Below are positions 39,001 through 50,300 of a DNA stretch of 64,000 nucleotides, in pieces. Below the pieces are notes generated by a model. That model worked only from the letters and a program-made list of their open reading frames with translations, was not told where the DNA came from and made no database searches. Source of the DNA: Chrysopilus asiliformis (taxonomy: Eukaryota > Arthropoda > Insecta > Diptera > Rhagionidae); NCBI GenBank assembly GCA_964034945.1, contig OZ035961.1, forward strand, positions 306,001 to 370,000, written 5' to 3'. Every line of letters begins with the position of its first letter. The first letter of the stretch is position 1. Both the position numbers and the translations under genes were made by a program.

Positions 39001-41933
39001 AACATGTTCGACTATTATTTGGATTGTAGTAAGTTATTAACTTTATTGTGTTTTAAATGTTTAATTAGACTTTCTTTAAATGTACTAATGTAATTATACG
39101 TTTATAATAAAATTCTCACTCGTTGAAACAGCTAAACATATCACTTTCCTGGAATCATCCAATAATTACCGGTAAATAAAAATCTTTTTTTTTTTTTGCA
39201 ATACGAATATTTAGAATTCTTCATCGCTTCATGAAGCAGTATTTCTAGGGATTCCGTCAAAGTCTAGAAAATCTAAGTGAATTCAGTCCCTATGAAATTG
39301 TTAAATAGAAGTGATGAATTATTGCCTCCGTTTCACTCCTGCATTGTGGCCCTTTGTCTCTTGTGACACCCGTGATTGCGGAGCGCGTGTTTTCTTTTTC
39401 TCATCTACATCAATTACTTAGTGGCAGATCTATGCCTAGGCACAATAACGCGCACATAAAATCTCCGATTTTGGGGACTTCAAGCTATCGAGGTTCATTT
39501 TTTATTGAAAAAAAAACCTCGACCTATCAAGGTATTTGAGTTATCGAGGCCGCACTGTACATTTTCATTCTGTTTTGTAAAATGCGTTATACTTATTTTA
39601 TACTAGGCCCTATTCCAGGATCCGATACGAATGATTCGGATCGTAAACTCAATGTTGTTGTTGGTATAAAACACGAACAACAACATTGGGTTTACGATCC
39701 GAATCATTCGTATCGGATCCTGGAATAGGGCCTACTAATTTTTGTACTGTCCTTTTCTCACGTTTTTCCCATTTTTTTCGTGGAGTTTTATTCCGCTGCG
39801 ACACTATGTAAAAAAAAAGTATTTCACTCTACCAGATCTCCAAAAGTATTAGTTGTAGTATTTAATAATAAAATCAAGGAAACACCAAAAGCTCTAAAAG
39901 TTCCCAAGCCCATGTCCATCGCCCATACAATTTAAACCTTTATTTTAAAATTAAAAACGAACAGTTTTATACATGATATCCCTTTATACCGGTTGCTTAC
40001 ATGAGATTATGCACAAATGCTTTTATCATATGAAAATCTTCAAGAAAAATATGTTTGGCTGTTTAGTAAAAGAGAATTTACGCATTAAAAAAAAACCCTT
40101 TAAATCCTTCCAACTTTAATAAAATATCTAATTCTAGGGATTAAAGAAATCTTACACGAGAGAAAGATTGAAGAGGTTCACACGTCGCGGCTTGGCGACA
40201 TTAATCAACTCGACGACATACAACAAACAGAAGAAATGACAATCGCCAACGAGGAAAAGGATTCAGCAGGGAGCAACTTATCAGCAAAGGACAGCGGCAC
40301 ATATTTACCAGGCACCAACAATGATTTAATTAGTGATTACCATTTAAAACGGGATCACATCGACAATCTGAGGCACGCGCCAACAACTTTTGTGGTTCCC
40401 CTCAAAGAGACACACATTTTTACACCGGACAAAAGCGAGAATACAATTTCCAGATGTGTTAAATCGTCTGACAACAAATGCCCAATTGATTTCGACTATG
40501 AGATGGCAGCTGCGGGGATTATAATCGACGAGCAGGTGGTAAAGAAAGAATACCGTGATATTGAATACAATCCAGACAAATTCAGCATGAATGATGTGTC
40601 GAACGTTGACGACTATTTGCCGTATGTTACTAATGTTACTAAGCATTCCACTAAAATGGAGGGTGTTTTGGACATGAAACATGACGGTGCCAACGTCGCA
40701 AATGACTGGCACCTGAAGGATTTTAAGGCGAAAGATGCACTTGCCGGCAGTTTGGATAGTTTTTCTGAATTTCAGACCGCTCCCGTGAATTTCTTAACCA
40801 CTGCAGATATGGAAAAAGAACTTGAAACCAAAACAGAACGGAGCAGAATTATAAAAAGCAGCACTTTGGACGAGTTGCCAAAACAATCATCTGCAGAACA
40901 CGACCCAACGACAATCATGGACGATGAATTCTGTGAATTTCAGTCCGTTCCTCCCATCGCAGCTCCCACATCAGGACTGACCGCCGGAAAGGAAAATCGA
41001 ATTCGTTCAAACCTCGAAGACAAGCCACGCAGTCGTACTGGAACCCCGACGGAGATGATCCTGAGTCCTGCTGTTCTCCTACCGCAGTCGATACAAATCG
41101 AACCCAGTCCACAGATAAATTGGCCAGAGCCCGGAATCGATCCCGATGAGTTGGCGCGTCTCGAACAGCTCTTTCCCCAACCAAAAAATAATCAACAATC
41201 GCATAGTGTGACTGCGAATGCGGATAAAAAATCAACGGATCATTCAAGAATCACCAGAAACGCAAGCAATCCGCCAGCATCACGAGACGACGAGGACTGG
41301 TCAGATTTTATATCGGTGCCTGCACCCTCAACCGCTTCCGTTAAGCCAACAACAAACTCCGCTAGCTCAACAAAGCCCAACAAAACTATTTGCTCAGATG
41401 ACGACGATTGGTCAGATTTTGTGTCGAGTGCACCACCTCAGCTGCCGTCGAATAACTTTCGGTCCTGGAATTTAACTCAAATGCCTCCGCCTAATTTTAA
41501 TTCGTGGCATCAGCCAAATGCATACGGTAGCAACGTTGGCCACATCCTCAATGCAACAACAAATGTCGCCGCACCGACAACGTTGTTCTGTCAGCATCAC
41601 AACAACAATAACAACATAAATCACAGCACATCGAAAACTATGCTCCAGCAAAACATTTTCAATGGATATTCTTCGACCGGAATGATGCAATCGCATGTTA
41701 ATAGCCACCACCAACAGATTCAGTATCCACAGCAGCAGCATTCCGTGTTCTCGATGGGCGGCCAGCAAAATCATTTTGCCCAGCATCAAATGCAGCAGCA
41801 GCCGCAACGAAATCAAGCCGTATTGAAGAGTCAATTAAATAAGGCGCCAAGTATTGCTCTAATACCTGACCTCGGATTCGTGTCGCCTCGAACGTTTATT
41901 AATGTACCAAAAAACACTTACAATAAAAAATGA
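33011..41933 (+). CDS. AFTPH: aftiphilin-like clathrin/AP-binding protein
   Basis: Exons 33011-33125, 33501-35014, 35082-35304, 38261-39028 and 40138-41933 join in phase to 1471 aa. Family role: aftiphilin binds clathrin and the gamma/alpha ear domains of AP-1/AP-2 and acts in trans-Golgi and endosome traffic. Seen: an N-terminal CSTPPPLSDSDD then DDDFGGF; repeated acidic-phenylalanine ear-binding motifs (EDFQDF, EFGDFSDF, two WSDF at about 41300 and 41410, SEFQ, CEFQ); the clathrin-binding box across exons 2-3 (KHSLITALGID, LYGEKWNSS, then FDW and NPLD) followed by LLDLDQL; and a C-terminal IPDLGFVSP block like the vertebrate LPDL-F end. The protein is about 500 aa longer than the human one, mainly from low-complexity sequence. 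AATAAA occurs near 43034 and 43059. Confidence 0.82.
33126..33500 (+). other. aftiphilin intron 1
   Basis: Donor gtaagg, acceptor attgcag; it splits the codon g|aa after AQFD. No other feature is seen. Confidence 0.8.
36178..36490 (-). pseudogene. degenerate non-LTR retrotransposon RNase H fragment
   Basis: On the minus strand, reading down from 36490, the frames give VYMDVYKTEKSIAAGV, then after a shift ESYQLPDDCSVFQGE and EIRAAASL, then LTICVDS-stop-SVIKPLDS and LRIKSNIV. This is the order of motifs in RNase H of I/LOA/R1-type elements: the TDGSKT motif, RLPDxCSVFQAE, and DSQAAIKAL. At least two frame breaks or stops make it dead. No reverse transcriptase part is seen beside it. Confidence 0.72.
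37113..37496. mobile_element. 384-bp near-perfect palindromic MITE, TAA duplication
   Basis: The paired arms run 37112-37296 and 37313-37497, 185 bp with two mismatches, around a 16-nt loop. The element proper starts TGCTACATTTACACG and ends with the complement. It is flanked by TAA (37110-37112 and 37497-37499), a 3-bp duplication typical of PIF/Harbinger elements. It lies within aftiphilin intron 3, so the pre-mRNA would carry a very stable hairpin. Confidence 0.85.
38261..39028 (+). CDS. AFTPH: aftiphilin exon 4, low-complexity insertion exon
   Basis: Part of the gene above. It begins with the conserved clathrin-box-like ASHAHTLLLDLDQL, then changes to Thr/Asn/Asp/Gly-rich sequence, including runs of Asn, Asp and Gly near 38696-38880 and an (act)n run at about 38429-38448. 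The frame is open throughout, has consensus splice ends and keeps phase with exon 5. Whether all 768 nt are always used cannot be seen; a cryptic donor inside would shorten the insert. Confidence 0.65.
39492..39558. mobile_element. degenerate pogo/Tigger-like terminus
   Basis: The text contains 'tatcgaggttc', 'acctcgacctatca' and 'gttatcgaggccgcactgta'. The end GCACTG followed by TA and the CCTCGATAA-type core are characteristic of pogo/Tigger inverted termini. The opposite end is not found. Confidence 0.4.
39604..39734. mobile_element. 131-bp near-perfect hairpin MITE
   Basis: The arms 39604-39662 and 39676-39734 (59 bp) differ at one position; the loop is 13 nt. The ends are TAGGCCCTATTCC and its complement, flanked by ACT on both sides if the element starts at AGGCCC, or by TA if it starts one base later. 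It has more G+C than the surroundings. A MITE is most likely; a structured RNA cannot be excluded. Confidence 0.8.
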
Positions 41934-43279
41934 TTGTTACAGTATGATCAGCCCAGGAGTGATATTATTATGTAGAATTCGATTATTCGACTGATTTACA
42001 AACACTTGTTCACATCACAGTAAATCATTCGATGGTAAAATGAAAATTTGTTTTCCTGTTTTTTTTTTTTTCATTAATGTTGATGTTCCAAAAGAGGAAA
42101 TCATTCGGGATCTGATCATACTTCCCACTGAATGTTTATATATTTAAAGTTGTCTACTTATGGTTAGAAATAACGAATTTTCTTTAAAATTTTATTTACC
42201 TCTTTAATTATTATTTATTATTTATTCCAATTAATTTCAATATCAGTCAATGCTGTTGGAGTCGTTCATTTGTCTAGCGAGATAACGCAACGTTTCGCTG
42301 GTTGAGACGACCATAAATTATAATTTTAATTATCTTACATTCTTTTTCTTTTTTAATCGAATGAAGAATTTAATTTTTTTTTCAAAATTTATGAAATCGT
42401 GCGGGTGTTGCTAAAAATGTGGATAAAACTTTTTATAGTCTTCACAAGATAGTTTTGAGAAATTATTCAACATTCGCATAAGATCTATCAATTTTTATCA
42501 TTTTGACACCACGATTTTTTTTAAAACTACTTGAATTGTCCGTCAAAATACAACAAATATATACGAAAAATTTGCTGAACCCATATTAGGACTTAAAAAA
42601 GAACTTTGTCAATGTATTCAAATTATTTTTTTTAGTAGTACGTATTATTTTTATTCGTGTTATGTTTATCCGTCCATTGTCCATTTTAGTCAGTTCTTGA
42701 CCAAAAAAGAATTTCGTGTCACATAAAAAAAGCTTACTCCAGGTCGAGATGTAATGATACCTTCTTCTGTTTTTTAAATAATAGGAAAACATCAATTATA
42801 TAGTATAGCTGATAATACTTAAAGCAGTTAGAAGTATATATATATATGCAATATTTAATAATTGAAATTGGCCCAATATAAAATTGAGCCAATAGAAAAT
42901 TTTTAGTTGTTGAGAAGATGATTTTGTTGCTGTTTTTCGTTCATTGAATAACATATTTGTCAGTGTAATAACATTATTTCTGTACATAATAATTTTCAAT
43001 TGTATTATAATGGTGTAAATTAATTTTTAGATGAATAAACAAATAATAGTGAAAAGTCAATAAAACCTACAAAAATAATTTACATTCCATATAATTGCTT
43101 TTTGATTTAATTTTTTTTAAATTTTAGGTCTCTCCTATCTAATCTTTTGACAAAGAATAAAATTATTGAAATGATTGTAGCGTTGTTATGCGCCAAGGGG
43201 CATGTTTTTAGACTCAAGAAATTGTGCGTCACTTAAAATCTTAAAAATTACTGGCGTTGCTGTAAAGTACATATATTTT

Positions 43280-43690
43280 TATACCCGTATGGTGAAACCA
43301 AAGGGTATATTAACTTTGCCTTACCGTTTGTAACGCCAAGATCCCGTCACCATACACAAAAATGAATTACACCAGTGTGTTTAGAATGATAAAAATAATT
43401 AATTTCTGCATGTCCGTCCGTCTGTCTGTCTGTGGCGCGGATTGCGGGCGCACGGATTGAGCTAGAGACTTGAAATTTTGCGCAGATCCGTTTTTCGTAA
43501 AATGCGAGGCTAAGTTCGTTAATGGGCAAAAATGGACCATTAGAGGGGTACCCCCCATACGAACGAAAACGGTTTTTGTGAATATCTCAAAAACGGTGCA
43601 TCTTATCAAAAAAGTGCAAGAACAAAAGTTATTTAGGATATGATTCTACATAAAACTCCCATACATCAAAATCCGATTGGAATAAATTTT
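43280..43690 (+). repeat. dispersed repeat family member, copy 2
   Basis: It has the same block order as the copy at 1440-1880: 'ccgtttgtaacgc', 'catgtccgtccgtctgtctg', 'ttgagctagagacttgaaat', a C-rich stretch, 'aaaacggt', 'atcaaaaaagt', 'acataaa', 'ccatacatcaaaatccgat'. It is clearly related to the core of the foldback unit (26868-27090 and its copies). No coding potential is seen. Confidence 0.65.
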
Positions 43691-43835
43691 AAAAATTCTT
43701 ATTGGAAAGTTTGACTTCAAAGTGGAATTTTGGTACAACTGTTCGAATTTTGATACGAATATCACCATACGGGTCTCCAATGATTGCCAGATTGGCAATT
43801 ATAGCTTTTGTTATGTTTTTTACTCTGTTTTCTAA

Positions 43836-44097
43836 GGGATCATTTACACCTGACACTATATTTTTATTATGCCCCAAATTTTTTTCTGCGACACTAAATT
43901 TACGTCTCACAATCGTTTGCACAATGACACAAAATTCAGAAATTCGTGAAAGACGCCAAAACTCGAGTTTTTCATATAAAGAATAAATTCAAATTTCGAC
44001 AACTTTTGCTAATTGATTGTGTGCTGCGATTCGCACAGAAATTCAAGAATATTCTGAACAAAATTACGCATAGAAATTCATAAGTGTAAACGGGACC
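43836..44097. mobile_element. 262-bp MITE with TAA duplication
   Basis: The TIRs are about 14 bp: GGGATCATTTACAC on the left, and GGTCCCGTTTACAC as the reverse complement of the right end. TAA flanks both sides (43833-43835, 44098-44100). The TTTACAC core and TAA duplication are shared with the palindrome at 37113-37496, suggesting the same PIF/Harbinger-like superfamily. Confidence 0.6.
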
Positions 44098-44117
44098 TAA
44101 TAATGGAACTTATATTA

Positions 44118-44170
44118 CAGTCGAACCTCGATAATTCGGATCTGAATGGGGAAAAAACTTCGTGCGACTG
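44118..44170. mobile_element. 53-bp pogo-like mini-element
   Basis: It starts CAGTCGAACCTCGATAATTC, ends CGACTG, and is flanked by TA on both sides. The start matches the pogo/Tigger terminus style; the matching right terminus is only 6 bp, so it is either an extreme internal deletion or a solo end. Confidence 0.4.
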
Positions 44171-46319
44171 TAAAATTAAGAAAGAGTCAAAAATTGTATT
44201 GGTTTTAAAAATGAACGTCTACTCTTGAATTACTTATCCAGTCCACAATTATATTGATAGATGTTAGACATGTTCAGCTTTAAATATTTTTCGTGATTTT
44301 CTCGAAAATGCAGGACTCGATCGTTTTGAAACCAACTGCAAGTAACGCCAACTACGAATATACTCGTTTTAATTTTTTATATTTTACGGAAAATTGGTGT
44401 TAGTAAATAGCGGAATCGATTTGACAGTGAACGTGTTAAATAAGAAAACTAATCAACATATCAAAGAATAAAAATTATTCGTGCTGGAGAAGGCCACAAC
44501 TTTTAGGTATCCGTATTCGTAGTTTTATTGTTATTATTTACAGTCAACAATTAATCAAGTCCAGTATAAGCTAATGAATTCGTTTTTAAAATAAAAAGAA
44601 AAAAAAACAAAGGAAAGTTGGATACTCATTTAAGCCATTTAATAGTGATCAGAAATCTTTACTGTTACTATAATGTTCAAGGATTAACGAATTAATTAAA
44701 CTATCTTTGGCAAAAAATGTCTTCAAAATGTTAATCTGGAGTGTGAATCTTCTAAACTAAACTAACTAGTTGCCCCAGTTTGGGATACGGATAGATCTCA
44801 TATAAGATAGACGCTCTACTTGATCTTAATTTTAATATGGATGGAAGTCATATATAAATTGGAATAAAACAAGCAATTTTATGCTAAAATATAACATTTT
44901 ACTGACCGCCATCCGTCAGTTGCATTTTTTCATAAAAAGGATCACGTCGTTATCTTCGCAGTATCTTTCTATCTGAATTTTTAAATTTCAGAATGTTAAA
45001 CAATACGCGGAAGTGGGTCATAAGAAGTCGGATAAGACTAGAACTCAAACTTAAGTTAATAGAAAGTGTATAAAAAGAGTCTAGTTAAAATTTTGTAAAC
45101 TTTAATATAGCGTTAACAAATCCTTTTCAGTCGGAAATATAATGAAAAACAATTAAAGTCAAAATCCATACCTCACAATAATAATAAAAATTGTGTTATT
45201 AACATGAATTTAATCTTTATTTTTTATAGAATAAAAACATCAATCTGCTGTGTAATTAAGTAAAAATTATTTATATTATGTACCTAAATATTTTAATCAT
45301 GCGTTCATTTTAATAATTAAATTCGTTTTACAAATAACATCTCATTACTTTTGTATAATTTATTTCGTGTTAATTATCGTTAATTGCCCTTTCAATTTTC
45401 AGTGTGAGATAAAATTGATTCAAAGAATATCCAATAGTAATCCACACTTTAATTACCATAAATTATTAAAATATACCGTCGAATTTGTGGATTTTCGTAT
45501 AGACAATTTCATAAATGTAGAGAGTGGGTAAAAGTCGTATTGGTTGTACAAAGTCTTCTAAATATTTAGTAATACATAATTTGTTTCATTTATTTGAAAT
45601 GTAAAATAGTTGTTTTTATTCTATTGCATTGCTTCATAATTTTACGTTTACTATATTTATGATAGTCTCTGTTAATGTGTTAGATCTCCCCAATTTTTGC
45701 TTCTGTAATAATATTTAAATTTAAAAAACTATATCACATTTAGGTAATGAATTAATCCAGCTCATCGGTAATATCATTCAAATATTCTTTTTCAAACGTT
45801 TATATTATTTTAGAGACAGAGACATTTTCAGAAAATATTTAGGTTTGGTTTTTCAATTAGTTTCCGACTTGTTCCCGCCCTAACTCCCTCACCCAGACGC
45901 CAATAGAAGCAATTTTTTTTCGAACTTAAAATTTAAATTGTTTCTGGAAACTAGCAAAATGGGTATTCTTATATTTTTAAATATGAAACTAATAGAAAAA
46001 CCCAAACAGAATTTTGAATATTTATTCTTAGTTTAAAATCGATAAAATTTTGCAGTTTTACTAAAATCGATGGCCGATATGATTTTAAGATTCCACCAAA
46101 TGAAAAGTCGATAGAAAATTAGGTAACAAAAATAGTATTGACACCATTTTATTGATAAATAAATACACCCTATCTAAAAATTATATCGTCTTCGAGATTT
46201 GGTGGTGGGGACCCTTAAGAACAGCCCCCTCTTGAAAACGGGTTTTCAATTTTTTTGTCTCTTGAAAAATGTTAAAATTTGCGATAGCAAAAGAAAAGTT
46301 TTAATTTTTAGGAGGCCAC

Positions 46320-46341
46320 AATCACGTTTTAAAACGTGATT
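46320..46341. repeat. 22-bp perfect palindrome
   Basis: AATCACGTTTT followed directly by its complement AAAACGTGATT. It contains two CACGT half-sites. Function unknown. Confidence 0.6.
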
Positions 46342-47325
46342 TAGATTTCGATATCCGACCGCAGGGAAATTTTAATTTTCTTGTATCTCACTCCTTGCAA
46401 TTAGTTTAAATCGTAAATCTTTCAAATGCATAGATCTTTTTGCTTGTTGAACATTGAAAACCATTCATGCCATCAACTTTCTTACATTTGAGGGGTTTCA
46501 AATTTCACTTTGCTGCATTTTCCTTTTGTTAAAAAGTTAACGATTAAAATGTCACTGCTGGAAATTAAATTGTATAAAAATTTGTGGGTCAATTTGCCCA
46601 TAAATCCAATTGAAAATATTATAAAAACTGCGAAAAATCAAATCATTATTTAGGCACATAGTAAGAGAATAACTTAAAATGGAGGCTAGGATTGAATGAT
46701 ATTGTAAGAAAAAATAAAAAAAACCAAAAAATATTTACGAAGTATTACTCATTTGATTCTTAATAATGTTTTTTTTTATTACATTACACTGTTTAAACGT
46801 TCTTATCCCAGAAACTTAACTAAAAATCAAAATGAAAATCGATACAAAAGAAAAAAAAAACTATCAAAACCAAACTGTACTAAATCTAAGTTGGTAAGTT
46901 GGTAGTCTTTCTATGTTTATTTGTTTGTTTTTCTCTTGTTTTAAGTTTGGTAAAATAATTACAAAAATAAATTAAAACACCTTACAATTAATTGCTTATA
47001 ATCTTTTTTTTTTCTTTTCCTCGGACAATATTTCTATTTTTTTATCTCAACTTTTCCTAGAACTTTTATTAAATGTTTTAGATTAGATTAAAAAAAATAC
47101 TTAAAGTCATAAAAAATAATAGAATATATATATATATGTATAAGTAAAACGTCCCCCATTTCACAATTTAAAATCAATCTCACGAAAAAGCTGTTGTTCT
47201 GTAGCCTTTCTTTTCTAAAAATTTGTTGTTTTTTTTTACCTTAACAATATTTTTTTTGAAACACAGATATAACATAATTGATTTGTTCCATTTATTTTTT
47301 TTTGTTTTGTTTTAAAAACACTCTT

Positions 47326-50300
47326 TTATTCATCATTTGATTTGGGCGATTGGTTTTGATTCGATGAACCTTGCTGTTGCTGTTGTTGAACAGCTGAAGA
47401 TGACGCTACTGCTGATGATGAAGATGCTGTCGGTGTATTTACATTATTAACATTATCCGTTGAACCCTCTCTCGTGTTTGTTGCTACTTCGGTGTCTTCG
47501 ATTAACTCTAATAAAGCTTCAATGTAACTCTCTATCGTCTTCAGAAACCGTTTTTCCTTTTCCCGTTCATCAGCCAATTTAATTTCAGCTAATAAACTTG
47601 ACGCATTTTTCGATTTATCAACGTCCATTTCTTCGTCTTCTTCGTGTTCATCGTCGGCATCATTGCTCTCATCGTGGGGTTTCGATTTCTCCGACGATTC
47701 GCTTAATGTTGACGATGTATTATTGGTCACCGACACGGCACTGTCGTCTAATGGCGGCGACGTGGTCGACTGAGATGGTTGTTCACAGGATGCTGCGGAC
47801 GTGGATGTCGCCGAGGCGTTCAATTTACGTCTTTTTGGTGGAGATTCTTCTATGAAATAGATTTGTTTTCCGATTTATTAATGATAAAAGGATAAAATCT
47901 AAAAAGTTGCGTGAAATCTCGCTTTCCGAAATAAATAAACAATTCAACAAAACTCAAATTGTATTTAGAAAAATCCGTTTCGCTTCTTTTTCCCTTCTAA
48001 GACCCCCTCCCCCGAGGGTACCAATTTTGCAATTCTTTACAACTCACCATCGTTATTGATTTCCTCTCGATTTTTGGTAAGTGTGGCTTTCAAAGCAGTT
48101 CTTAGCTGAGCACGGACGGATGACGGTATACCAGTTGTTTGAGCTATAACATGAATTGCATGTAAATCGCCAAAGAGTTCTTCTAGATCGTCCTTCGCAT
48201 GTAATGTATAACTAATCGAATAAATAAGACGCGCTATCGCTAAACGGGAATTTATCTGCAATACAGAAATCCGCATCAATTAGTATTTGTTTCTTTCCAA
48301 AGAAGTTTCAAAGGAAACAAATAATCATTTACCTTAGGGTAATATATTTCTAGGAAACTCCTTATAACAGGATCATTTAAGGAAATTCGTTCATCTCTCA
48401 AGAGAATGTCTACATATTCAACTAAAGGTGGACTGTTGAAGAGGAGATCGGAATACCTGAAACACGCGCACATACAAAAAAAAATTGAATTATCAAACAA
48501 TATTCTCCGTAGAGTTAGTCATACTTATTTGTGCTTTTATTGTTATAAATTCCGACCCAGAATTTCGGAAATAAATTAAAATGTAGTGGTGCCGCTTCTA
48601 TGGCTGCTAGCGTACTCAATTTCACCAAAGATTCATTCAATTGGTTCGTGTTGACAGCCATACGCATCATCACATCGAGAAAGTCGTGATATGGCCTATA
48701 GAATGAGTCCAAATGTACATCGTACTCCTTATCGACGCTTCGCTGCATTATTTGATTCTGCGGAATACTCATCTGGACCATGGGTCGCGGTGGTCTCGGT
48801 GTGCTGCTTTTAGATATCGAGGGCCACGGGATTTTTGTGCCACGACGCGGAAAGTATGGTCCCAGCGGGCCAATGGAATTGGGCGCATTTTGAGCTGATA
48901 GATGGCAGTGTGTCAGTAATGGTGCCAGGATATTTGTCACTTCGAGATTTGGATTGCGGACCATTTCCTTGAGAACGTCTATGGTGAGATTTCGCATTTC
49001 CGGTGGGTTGTACGTATTCAAAAGTGTCGCTAGCCGTTTCACAGCTTCTGGTAAGCCCTTTATTGCCGGATTTGTACTCGATGTGGTCGGCGATTGTTGC
49101 CGTTTCTTTTGTTCGATTCTAGAACTTAATCGTAGTGTGTTGACCAATAGAACCAATTCGGTGAGTAGTTCTTGCAGATCACCAGAAACATGACACGCAG
49201 TCGCCTCGTGATACATGGAATGTAATGTGTGAAGGGCATCGAAACACATCTCAATGCCACCATTATAGACAACAAATAGACGATCTTCATCATTATCGAC
49301 TGAAAAATATTTATTATGTATCAGTTTTTAGTTTAAAAAAAATTAATTTCCCTCACCTAAAATTCGAAGGGCTGCTATCAATGTACCCCATGAGACACGA
49401 GCATCCAAACCAGTCAAATACGCCGAAAGTGTTGTCCGTCGAAATGTCGAGACCTCTCTTTGTTCCGCTTCCGTAGCATCCGGATGCCGTGTGGCAAATA
49501 ACGTCATCAGTCGAAATAACTCATCAACCGCCATTGCGTATTGTGTGGGATGTGGCGTGATATTCTTGAAGGCCCACTGCAGATTCTGATGGGCGGCTAA
49601 TTGCCGGGTCAATGTCCTACTCTGTTGGCAGCATAGACGCAACAATCCATAGTAGGCCGGCAACATTGCCCGATTGTATGCGACTATTTCGGATTCATCG
49701 TGATCAGCGCTGGATTTTTTGTTTGGGACAAACAAAAATTCGGTTATAATAAACGACAAAAATAAACACTGCCTAATCTACCTAGTGCTGAGATGACGCC
49801 TATCTTACAAAATTAAAACTCAAACGCTAAATGTTAAAAAGTTGGGTATAAAAACGTAATGTACAGCACGAGGACACTCAAAAACTCGGCAACCAATTGA
49901 GATAGAAAATTGAAATTTAGCAGAAAACATAAAAAAAAAGTAAAACTCTAAAAGCGAAATGCACTGCAGGCGAAAACTTTCATCTTTCATAATAAAATAA
50001 TACTTTTAATTTTTTGATTTAATAGTTATTTAATAAAACTAAATGTTTGCCGACACACCGGTTGGGAAACTGGGGACTTACTAATGGACATCAACTCACA
50101 GTATATAATTAAATGCAATATTCCTGGTGATGTCTGGACAATTGGCGATTAGTTGTGCGTTTTCAGGGCAATCGCTGGTGGCATGATGCCAAAATGCTAG
50201 AAGGGCGTGCTTGTTGTGATGTGCAGGTACACTTGGCTCTGATAGACGTGGATGAAACAATTCCCAAAGCGCTCTCATGTAAGAACCCAACTGGACATCG

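Larger units (their letters stand above)
39029..40137 (+). other. aftiphilin intron 4 with two foldback traces
   Basis: Donor gtaagt, acceptor attctag. It holds a pogo-like terminus (about 39492-39558) and the 131-bp hairpin at 39604-39734. No other coding signal is seen. Confidence 0.8.
41934..47325. other. convergent intergenic region (5.4 kb)
   Basis: It holds the 3'UTRs of the aftiphilin-like gene (plus) and puf (minus). No coding region is recognised. Contents: dispersed repeat copy 2 (about 43280-43690), a TAA-flanked MITE (43836-44097), a 53-bp mini-element (44118-44170) and a 22-bp perfect palindrome (46320-46341). The minus-strand AATAAA nearest the puf stop is at 47291-47296. Confidence 0.7.
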
